Source: an uncultured Clostridium sp. (GTDB lineage: Bacteria; Bacillota; Clostridia; Lachnospirales; Lachnospiraceae). From it: a stretch of DNA of 9,976 bases. Where the stretch lies: positions 1-9,976 of the forward strand of contig CATWBR010000144.1 of NCBI GenBank assembly GCA_958349075.1, written 5' to 3'. The notes under the pieces were generated by a model. That model did not search any database, had not been told where the DNA came from, and was given only the letters and a program-made list of their open reading frames with translations. A program made the position numbers and the translations under genes. This document shows, in pieces, positions 1 to 6,101 of this stretch; the stretch's first letter is position 1; the number at the start of each line of letters is the position of its first letter.

Positions 1-80
1 GATATTCGGTTGTGGCAAACCCCTGGCCATACTTTCCACTCTTATCGAGTTTCTAAGTTCGTGGGTAACCTCACTAAGTG
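1..80 (-). promoter_or_regulatory. Candidate structured 5' leader of a gene off the left edge
   Basis: The stretch lies just downstream of a good minus-strand promoter and is rich in local pairing. Read on the minus strand it contains a hairpin GTG(A)GG-TTA-CCCAC near 59-72, a stem ACTC/GAGT enclosing GATAA near 38-50 that is itself flanked by ACTT/AAGT, and TGGC/GCCA near 13-29. No riboswitch class is matched convincingly: the first bases and the nested-stem layout faintly recall an M-box, but the conserved core is absent. An alternative is that a coding region starts at the minus-strand ATG at 28-30, with frame open to the edge (MARGLPQPNI) and only a weak GGAAAG upstream. Both are inference because the element is cut by the window edge. 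Confidence 0.25.
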
Positions 81-85
81 CTCAT

Positions 86-113
86 AGTATACCACAAATT
101 TGGGAAAAAACAA
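86..113 (-). promoter_or_regulatory. Leftward sigma-A-type promoter
   Basis: On the minus strand TTGTTT (108-113) is followed after 16 bases by TATACT (86-91), giving a predicted transcription start near 79-80. The transcript would run off the left edge. The A-rich tract at 105-129 supplies T-rich sequence at and upstream of the -35 on this strand. Both hexamers are the same as in the promoter of the EIIC-EAL gene. The promoter lies just after the end of that gene, so it probably serves a separate leftward gene. Confidence 0.5.
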
Positions 114-195
114 AAGAATGATAAAAAAATATCATAGAAATCCAAGTTTGGGCTGCTATTCGCACGGAATCTGTTCTATGGGGCGGAATGAGGTG

Positions 196-2298
196 TTATT
201 TTTCCTCTGCCGCACAGAAAGTCTCTATGAAATCGGGAAGCGCCAGGGGACGGCTGTAGTAATATCCCTGGAAGATGGTGCAGCCCAGCTCCAGCAGCAC
301 ATCCCGGTGTTCTTTGGTTTCCACATATTCTGCAACGATGCGGCAATTCAGCTTTTTGGACATCTGAATCAGACCGGATATGATCTCTCTGGAGCGTTCA
401 TTGGACAGAAGCTGCGATACAAGCTGTCCGTCCAGTTTGACCTCGTTGAAGATATCCGATTGAAGCTGAAGGATGGAATTATGTCCCATTCCGAAGTCGT
501 CCAGGCTGAAACCGATTCCGTTGTTCTGAAGAGGTTCTATCTGTTTTCTGAGATAGTCCGATATTTCCAGCGCAGCGCGTTCGGTGATCTCTAATACAAG
601 GTGGACGTTCGTCAGGTGATAACTCTGTACCGTGAGAAGAACGTCTTCAAAGAAACGGTTGCCCTGAATCTGTTTGGGAGAGATATTGAAGGAAAGAAAA
701 ACATCATCCTTTATCTTCGTTTCCAAGAGCGCGGCATCCGTACAGGCTTTGTTCAGAAGATACCAGGTCAGCTCATTCAAAGTTCCGCTCTCATACGCCA
801 GGCTGATAATCAGCGGAGGGGAGATGTATCCCGCTACAGGGTGATTCCAGCGCAGAAGGGCCTCCATGCCGTGGAGTTTTTCACGGTCGGAAATCTGAGC
901 CTGATAAAATAGCTGTATCTGCCCGCGCCTGATTGCATTCTGCAGATCCATGGACAGGGTTTTGGCATAATGGTAACAGGCGTAGCTGTGATGGAGATAG
1001 CGGGGGAACATGCCGGTTTTCTCACCCGCGGCCATATCATTCTCCATTTGATGGATGGCCTGTTTGAATTTTTCTGTTTCATTCTGTTCACTCCGCTTAA
1101 TGAACGGGATATAGATGAGAGTTCCAATCATAATATTCACAAGCTGCAGAATGCTGCCGGCCACGGAACCGGTGGCCTTATAGCCGCTTAAAAGAATCGG
1201 AACGGTCCATTCCACGGAATGGGTAACGGCGGGGACGAGACCGGTTCTGGTGGCCAGGGCGCTTAAAAGCGTCAGGACAACCGGGGTCAGGACAAAGGGG
1301 ATGAGCATCGTAAAGTTAAATATAATAGGAAAGCCGAATACTGCAATTTCGCTGATATTAAATAACGCGGAGGGCAGCGCTACGAGGGACATCTTCCGGT
1401 TGTGGCTCTTCTTGGAAGCAACGCAAAGAGCCAGGACAAAACTCAGGGCAGTACCGCAGCCTCCCAAAAAGACAAAGGTATCTAAAAATGTCTTTGAATA
1501 GATTTCAGTAGGAATTTTACCGGCCAAAAGCAGGGCGCTGTTAATTCCGACATTCTGTTCAAACAGCCTTTTGGAAACGGCATCCAGTGTGTTCGTCCCG
1601 TGAATTCCCATAAACCAGAGCAGGTGCGTAATTACAACATAAAGCAGGATACCGAAGATATTGCCATTCAGGCCTCCGAACATTCTCAGGAACAGGAAGG
1701 AACCGAAATTGGTGATGTTGTTTCCGCCCCAGGCCATGCGCAGAAGATATCCGGTTAAAGTAAAGAACGAGATAATGACCGACACGGGGAAAAGGCTCTG
1801 GATAGAGAGATTGAACAGATATTCCGCTCCGATGGTATGGAGCTTTTCAAAACGGCTGCAGAAGATTAAAATGCGCCTAAAGAGGGAACAGGACAGCAGC
1901 GTGATGCACATGGCTGTAAAGACCCATTCGGCGTTAAATATGTATTCATTCTGGCCCTCGATCCCCCCGCAAAAGGCAAGAAAAGAGCAGACGGAAACAA
2001 AGGGATAAACCAGAAAACGGTCGGGTTCCACCAGCATTCCGTAAGAAAGGCTGATCGTGATGGAAAGAACCAGGGCGAGGGATCCCAGACTGATATTATA
2101 TACGGTTTCCAGAAGCGTGGCGAGCATGCCGTCCATCCAGGAAACGAGGAAAGTCTGATAGCTGTCACTGGGGAAGTTCCGGAACAACAGGGCAAAGGAC
2201 CCCAAAATAAGAACGGGGATCGCGATAGTAAGGCCCTGCCGTACAGCCTGGGCCCAGATAGAATTTTGAAATTTTGCAATAGATTCACGGCGGTTCAT
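196..2298 (-). CDS. PTS EIIC-like membrane sensor fused to an EAL cyclic-di-GMP phosphodiesterase
   Basis: The 700-residue protein has two modules. Residues 1-400 carry about ten hydrophobic segments and match the lactose/cellobiose-type PTS EIIC family: GIHG at 231-234 (His233) and FNISE at 313-317 (Glu317) correspond to the conserved sugar-binding His and Glu regions of EIIC. Residues 401-440 are a charged, probably helical linker. Residues 441-700 are an EAL domain with every expected metal, catalytic or signature residue: E479 (EAL), N538, E573, D600-D601, K621, E657 and Q677, so cyclic-di-GMP hydrolysis to pGpG is likely. No EIIA or EIIB domain and no GGDEF domain is present or adjacent, which suggests the EIIC part acts as a sugar or PTS sensor rather than a transporter; that is inference. 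Oddities are AEYVE where AEGVE is usual and DDFGMGHNS in loop 6. The ATG at 2298 has AAAGGG (2306-2311) seven bases upstream. It is monocistronic in this window, and no strong terminator follows it. Confidence 0.93.
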   Translation of the reverse strand: MNRRESIAKFQNSIWAQAVRQGLTIAIPVLILGSFALLFRNFPSDSYQTFLVSWMDGMLATLLETVYNISLGSLALVLSITISLSYGMLVEPDRFLVYPFVSVCSFLAFCGGIEGQNEYIFNAEWVFTAMCITLLSCSLFRRILIFCSRFEKLHTIGAEYLFNLSIQSLFPVSVIISFFTLTGYLLRMAWGGNNITNFGSFLFLRMFGGLNGNIFGILLYVVITHLLWFMGIHGTNTLDAVSKRLFEQNVGINSALLLAGKIPTEIYSKTFLDTFVFLGGCGTALSFVLALCVASKKSHNRKMSLVALPSALFNISEIAVFGFPIIFNFTMLIPFVLTPVVLTLLSALATRTGLVPAVTHSVEWTVPILLSGYKATGSVAGSILQLVNIMIGTLIYIPFIKRSEQNETEKFKQAIHQMENDMAAGEKTGMFPRYLHHSYACYHYAKTLSMDLQNAIRRGQIQLFYQAQISDREKLHGMEALLRWNHPVAGYISPPLIISLAYESGTLNELTWYLLNKACTDAALLETKIKDDVFLSFNISPKQIQGNRFFEDVLLTVQSYHLTNVHLVLEITERAALEISDYLRKQIEPLQNNGIGFSLDDFGMGHNSILQLQSDIFNEVKLDGQLVSQLLSNERSREIISGLIQMSKKLNCRIVAEYVETKEHRDVLLELGCTIFQGYYYSRPLALPDFIETFCAAEEK

Positions 2299-2332
2299 AA
2301 GGATTCCCTTTCAGCGGCTGTATTTCCTGTAA

Positions 2333-2361
2333 AGTATATCACATTGCCATAGAAAAAACAA
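2333..2361 (-). promoter_or_regulatory. Promoter of the EIIC-EAL gene
   Basis: On the minus strand TTGTTT (2356-2361) is separated by exactly 17 bases from TATACT (2333-2338). The predicted start near 2326 gives a leader of roughly 28 bases before the AAAGGG ribosome-binding site. Position and spacing fit a housekeeping promoter. I see no operator repeat overlapping it. Confidence 0.6.
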
Positions 2362-2479
2362 ACAATACAGCCTGGCATTCCAACAGAATTTCATGTCATT
2401 GTCTACAGCGCCGCCGCTGTCCGGCCGGGGGCGGATCAAAACAATTTCAGGAGGAAATGAGTGAAATCCGGCGCCGGTC

Positions 2480-2508
2480 TTGACAAGTGGTTGGAAAGTG
2501 TTTACAAT
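2480..2508 (+). promoter_or_regulatory. Strong promoter of the ileS T-box operon
   Basis: TTGACA (2480-2485), a 17-base spacer, then TACAAT (2503-2508). The -35 is a perfect consensus and the -10 differs at one base, so this is a strong sigma-A-type promoter. The predicted start is near 2514-2516, immediately ahead of the T-box leader. High basal initiation with control by attenuation is the normal arrangement for T-box genes. Two GC-rich palindromes, at 2405-2420 and 2468-2477, lie upstream; whether they matter is unknown. Confidence 0.85.
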
Positions 2509-2514
2509 TAAACG

Positions 2515-2803
2515 GATAGGTAGAAATCGTAAAATGATTAAAACTAAAATGTACAAAGACTTTGATAGAGACAGTAGTTCCGTCATGAAAACCAAAGCGA
2601 GGCCGGGGCGGTGGGAGCCGGCTGTGAGTAGAACGGTAATGAAGATCACTCTGGAGTTTCAGGCTGAACCTGACGCCGTGCGCGTCATGAGTAGGCCCTG
2701 ACGGGATCCCCCGTTACAGGGAGCGCATATGAATGTATGCAGTAATAGGTGGTATAACAAGTAGGCCCTTGTCCTGTTACAGGATAGAGGCCTGTTTTTT
2801 ATT
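2515..2803 (+). promoter_or_regulatory. T-box riboswitch, isoleucine-specific (AUC specifier)
   Basis: This leader senses the aminoacylation state of tRNA-Ile and controls read-through into ileS. Stem I is recognisable: the AGTA of a loop-E motif (2573-2576), lower helix GTTC/GAAC (2577-2580 with 2631-2634), and an apical helix GCCGG/CCGGC (2602-2606 with 2618-2622) enclosing the typical GGTG-GGAG loop. The specifier triplet ATC sits at 2645-2647, after GAAG and before a purine and CTCTGGAG, as usual in the family. Stem II is TGACGC/GCGTCA (2671-2676 with 2682-2687). Stem III is CCCTG-ACGGG paired with CCCGT-TA-CAGGG (2696-2721). The T-box sequence is TAGGTGGTATAAC (2746-2758); its TGGT can pair with the ACCA end of tRNA-Ile, whose discriminator base is A. 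The terminator follows. Specifier, discriminator and downstream gene all agree. Confidence 0.95.
2763..2800 (+). terminator. T-box attenuator terminator
   Basis: Outer stem AGGCC/GGCCT and inner stem TCCTG/CAGGA around a TTA loop, joined through a partly wobble-paired internal loop, are followed by six T residues (2795-2800). It directly follows the T-box sequence, as expected for the terminator that competes with the tRNA-stabilised antiterminator. Charged tRNA-Ile should favour this structure. Confidence 0.92.
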
Positions 2804-2835
2804 ACATTGGGAAAGTCCGTCCTATGTAATAAAAA
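2796..2835 (+). repeat. 12-bp inverted repeat using the T-box terminator's T-tract
   Basis: TTTTTATTACAT (2796-2807) is perfectly complementary to ATGTAATAAAAA (2824-2835) around a 16-base loop. The left arm includes the T-tract of the T-box terminator, so this stem could form only in read-through RNA. Its right arm shares AATAAAAA with the next hairpin, so the two structures compete. It is AT-rich and its role is unknown. Confidence 0.6.
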
Positions 2836-2877
2836 CGCTCCGCGGGATACGCACTGCGGCGGAGCGGTATTTTTATT
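2828..2877 (+). terminator. Second terminator-like hairpin between the T-box and ileS
   Basis: CGCTCCGC (2836-2843) pairs perfectly with GCGGAGCG (2859-2866), followed by GTA and TTTTTATT (2870-2877). Flanking AATAAAAA (2828-2835) can extend the stem on the left, giving A- and T-tracts on both sides as in a bidirectional intrinsic terminator. It lies inside the transcription unit, between the T-box terminator and the ileS ribosome-binding site, which is unusual. It may be a second attenuation point, an mRNA processing or stability element, or a copy of a dispersed palindromic repeat. Confidence 0.55.
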
Positions 2878-2883
2878 GAGTGG

Positions 2884-2916
2884 CAATGAAAAGTTCGCGA
2901 AGCGTGCTTTTCGTTG
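2884..2916 (+). repeat. Third hairpin upstream of the ileS ribosome-binding site
   Basis: CAATGAAAAG (2884-2893) pairs with CTTTTCGTTG (2907-2916) through ten positions with one G-T wobble, closing a 13-base loop that contains the palindrome TTCGCGAA. No T-run follows. It ends 14 bases before the AGGAGG of ileS, so it leaves the ribosome-binding site free. Function unknown. Confidence 0.5.
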
Positions 2917-2944
2917 TTATATTTCAGATTAGGAGGAATGAAAT

Positions 2945-5900
2945 ATGTACGACAAAGTCTCTACAAACCTCAACTTTGTAGAAAGAGAGAAAAATATCGA
3001 AAAGTTCTGGGCTGACAATAAGATTTTTGAGAAGAGCATCGACAGCCGAAAGGACGGGGAAACCTATACGTTTTACGACGGACCGCCAACGGCCAATGGT
3101 AAGCCGCATATCGGCCACGTGCTTACGCGTGTTATCAAGGATATGATTCCGAGATACCGGACCATGAAGGGATACATGGTTCCGAGAAAAGCCGGCTGGG
3201 ATACCCACGGTCTTCCGGTAGAGCTGGAGGTGGAGAAGAGCCTTGGCCTGGACGGCAAGGAGCAGATTGAACAGTACGGTCTTGAGCCGTTCATTGAGCA
3301 TTGTAAAGAGAGTGTATGGAAATATAAGGGAATGTGGGAAGATTTTTCCTCCACGGTCGGCTTCTGGGCCGATATGGACGATCCCTATGTAACATACCAC
3401 AACGAATATATTGAATCCGAGTGGTGGGCGTTAAAGAAGATCTGGGATAAGGGCCTTTTATACAAAGGTTTTAAGATTGTTCCTTACTGTCCGCGCTGCG
3501 GAACCCCGCTTTCCAGCCATGAGGTTGCACAGGGATATCAAGATGTAAAAGAGCGCTCCGCCATTGCAAGATTCAAAGTAAAAGGCGAGGACGCCTATAT
3601 TCTGGCATGGACCACGACACCGTGGACGCTGCCGTCCAACGTGGCTCTCTGTGTGAATCCGGTGGAATCTTATGTAAAAGTAGAGATGAAAGAGGACGGC
3701 ACGGTATATTACCTGGCCGAAGCTCTCTGTGATAAGGTTCTGGGAGAAGGCACCTATGAGGTGAAAGAAAGATATACGGGAAAAGATCTGGAGTACAAGG
3801 AGTATGAGCCGTTATTCGATTTTGCCGTAGAGCTTGCTAAAAAACAGAACAAAAAGGCATACTATGTAACATGCGATACCTACGTTACACTGACGGACGG
3901 TACCGGCGTCGTGCACATTGCGCCTGCTTTCGGTGAGGATGACTCCAAGGTCGGCAGAAATTACGGGCTTCCCTTCGTTCAGCTTGTCAATGCCAAGGGT
4001 GAGATGACGGAAGAGACACTCTGGCCGGGAACCTTCTGCAAGAAGGCGGATCCGATGGTTCTTAAGAACCTGAAAGAGAGAGGCCTCCTGTTCTCGGCTC
4101 CCGTATTTGAACACAGCTATCCGCACTGCTGGAGATGTGACACCCCGCTGATCTATTATGCACGAGAGTCCTGGTTCATCAAGATGACAGAGGTGAAAGA
4201 GGATCTGATCCGCAACAACAATACAATCAACTGGATTCCGGAGAGCATCGGCAAGGGCCGTTTCGGCGACTGGCTGGAGAATGTCCAGGACTGGGGAATC
4301 AGCCGTAACCGTTATTGGGGAACTCCATTAAACATCTGGGAGTGCGAATGCGGCTGCCAGCATTCCATCGGCAGCATTGAAGAATTAAAGAGCATGTCGG
4401 ATAACTGCCCTGAGGACATCGAACTTCACCGCCCATATATCGACGAGGTGACAATCACCTGTCCGAAGTGCGGAAAACAGATGCGCCGTGTGCCGGAGGT
4501 AATCGACTGCTGGTTCGACTCGGGCGCCATGCCGTTTGCGCAGCATCACTATCCGTTTGAGAATAAAGAGACATTTGAGCAGCAGTTCCCGGCTGATTTT
4601 ATCTCGGAGGCAGTGGATCAGACGAGAGGCTGGTTCTACTCCCTGCTTGCAATTTCCACGCTGATTTTCAACCAGGCTCCGTACAAGAATGTTATCGTTA
4701 TGGGCCATGTCCAGGATGAGAACGGGCAGAAGATGAGTAAATCCAAGGGCAATGCTGTTGATCCGTTCGACGCACTGGAGACATACGGAGCGGATGCCAT
4801 CCGATGGTATTTCTATGTCAACAGCGCTCCATGGCTGCCGAACCGTTTTCACGGAAAAGCCGTTATGGAAGGCCAGAGAAAATTCATGGGAACCCTGTGG
4901 AACACCTATGCATTTTTCGTGCTTTACGCAAATATAGATAATTTTGATGCGACACAGCATCAACTGGAATACGATAAACTTCCGGTAATGGATAAATGGC
5001 TGCTGTCCAAACTTAACACGCTTGTGGGCAAGGTGGATGACGACCTGGCTAACTACAGAATCCCTGAGGCTGCCAGAGCCCTCCAGGATTTCGTGGATGA
5101 TATGAGTAACTGGTATGTCAGAAGAAGCCGTGAGCGTTTCTGGGCAAAGGGAATGGAGCAGGACAAAGTGAATGCCTATATGACCCTTTACACAGCGCTT
5201 GTGACCGTGTGCAAGGCCGCCGCTCCGATGGTGCCTTTCATGGCGGAGGATATTTACCAGAACCTTGTTAGAAAGATTGATAAAGAGGCGCCTGAGAGCA
5301 TCCATCTTTGTGATTTCCCTGAGGTTGATGAAAAATGCATCGACAGGGAGCTGGAGTCCAGAATGGATGAAGTGCTGAAAATTGTAGTATTCGGCCGCGC
5401 TGCCAGAAATACGGCCAACATCAAGAACCGCCAGCCAATCGGCCGGATGTTTGTAAAAGCGGATGCGGCTCTCCCTGAGTTTTATCAGGAAATCATTGAA
5501 GATGAGCTGAATGTAAAAGAAGTGAAGTTTACATCCGATGTGCGTGATTTCACATCCTACAGCTTTAAACCACAGCTAAAGACGGTTGGGCCAAAATACG
5601 GAAAGCAGCTTGGCAGCATCAAAAAAGCGCTGGCTGAAATCGACGGTAATACGGCAATGGATACCCTCAATGAGACGGGAAGCCTGAAATTTGACTTCGA
5701 CGGCACAGAGGTGGTTCTGACGGCAGACGATCTTTTAATCGATACGGCCCAGGTAGAGGGTTATATCTCAGAAGGAGACAATTCCGTGACGGTTGTGCTC
5801 GATACGAACCTGACGCCGGAACTGGTTGAAGAGGGATTTGTCCGTGAAATCATCAGCAAAGTCCAGACCATGCGTAAGGAAGCCGGTTTTGAGGTAATGA

Positions 5901-6085
5901 ACCACATCAACGTGTTCCAGGATGAGAACGATACGATCGCAGCCATCCTCAAAAAATACACGGATGAAATCAAGAGTGAAGTTCTGGCGGACAATATTAT
6001 GCTGGGACAGACCGGAGGATATGCAAAAGAATGGAATATCAACGGTGAGAAGGTCATGTTGGGCGTAGAGAAGACCACCGACTGA
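2945..6085 (+). CDS. ileS: Isoleucyl-tRNA synthetase (long, type-2-like)
   Basis: A cytoplasmic class I synthetase that charges tRNA-Ile with isoleucine and edits valine. Of 1046 residues, the Rossmann core shows HIGH at 55-58 within a PPTANGKPHIGH context, GWDTHGLP at 84-91 and KMSKS at 596-600. The CP1 editing domain has TTTPWTLPSN at 223-232 and HIAPAFGEDD at 324-333. Cysteine pairs of likely zinc sites are at 182/185, 395/398, 467/469/471 and 506/509, with CWFDSG at 522-527. The C-terminal region from about 690 is the anticodon-binding domain followed by a long extension. Length and HIGH context point to the eukaryote-like IleRS2 group rather than the shorter E. coli type; IleRS2 enzymes are commonly less sensitive to mupirocin, so natural tolerance is possible (inference). 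The ATG at 2945 follows AGGAGG (2931-2936) by eight bases. Expression is controlled by the upstream Ile T-box, and glgP follows after 16 bases. Confidence 0.98.
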   Translation: MYDKVSTNLNFVEREKNIEKFWADNKIFEKSIDSRKDGETYTFYDGPPTANGKPHIGHVLTRVIKDMIPRYRTMKGYMVPRKAGWDTHGLPVELEVEKSLGLDGKEQIEQYGLEPFIEHCKESVWKYKGMWEDFSSTVGFWADMDDPYVTYHNEYIESEWWALKKIWDKGLLYKGFKIVPYCPRCGTPLSSHEVAQGYQDVKERSAIARFKVKGEDAYILAWTTTPWTLPSNVALCVNPVESYVKVEMKEDGTVYYLAEALCDKVLGEGTYEVKERYTGKDLEYKEYEPLFDFAVELAKKQNKKAYYVTCDTYVTLTDGTGVVHIAPAFGEDDSKVGRNYGLPFVQLVNAKGEMTEETLWPGTFCKKADPMVLKNLKERGLLFSAPVFEHSYPHCWRCDTPLIYYARESWFIKMTEVKEDLIRNNNTINWIPESIGKGRFGDWLENVQDWGISRNRYWGTPLNIWECECGCQHSIGSIEELKSMSDNCPEDIELHRPYIDEVTITCPKCGKQMRRVPEVIDCWFDSGAMPFAQHHYPFENKETFEQQFPADFISEAVDQTRGWFYSLLAISTLIFNQAPYKNVIVMGHVQDENGQKMSKSKGNAVDPFDALETYGADAIRWYFYVNSAPWLPNRFHGKAVMEGQRKFMGTLWNTYAFFVLYANIDNFDATQHQLEYDKLPVMDKWLLSKLNTLVGKVDDDLANYRIPEAARALQDFVDDMSNWYVRRSRERFWAKGMEQDKVNAYMTLYTALVTVCKAAAPMVPFMAEDIYQNLVRKIDKEAPESIHLCDFPEVDEKCIDRELESRMDEVLKIVVFGRAARNTANIKNRQPIGRMFVKADAALPEFYQEIIEDELNVKEVKFTSDVRDFTSYSFKPQLKTVGPKYGKQLGSIKKALAEIDGNTAMDTLNETGSLKFDFDGTEVVLTADDLLIDTAQVEGYISEGDNSVTVVLDTNLTPELVEEGFVREIISKVQTMRKEAGFEVMNHINVFQDENDTIAAILKKYTDEIKSEVLADNIMLGQTGGYAKEWNINGEKVMLGVEKTTD

Positions 6086-6101
6086 TTCAGGAGGATAACG
6101 A

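Noticed and set aside
1..121. End of a plus-strand gene entering from the left edge (two frames open, to 87 and 121)
   Set aside because: Two different frames are open over such a short stretch, neither resembles a known protein end, and the leftward promoter argues for the other strand.
118..135. ATGATA-N6-TATCAT hairpin as a terminator for the EIIC-EAL gene
   Set aside because: The stem is only six AT-rich pairs with the T-run in the loop rather than after it; not a convincing intrinsic terminator.
100..594. 164-codon plus-strand open frame
   Set aside because: Most of it is antisense to the conserved EAL domain of the minus-strand gene, it has no ribosome-binding site, and the product resembles no protein.
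2405..2420. Perfect palindrome ACAGCG-CCGC-CGCTGT as a terminator or operator
   Set aside because: No T-tract follows on either strand, and it is far from both promoters' core elements, so no function can be assigned.
2449..2511. Possible leader peptide: AGGAGG (2449-2454) and GTG at 2461, ending TAA 2509-2511
   Set aside because: The spacing is acceptable but the frame is 16 codons and overlaps the T-box promoter, so it would need a separate upstream promoter, which I do not see.
2480..2886. Short open frames in the region before ileS (2480-2701 plus, 2659-2886 minus)
   Set aside because: They lie in the T-box RNA and its hairpins, whose structure accounts for the conservation; neither has a proper start signal.
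4385..5305. 306-codon minus-strand open frame
   Set aside because: It lies entirely antisense within ileS, which is unmistakable by motifs; long shadow frames are common opposite such genes.
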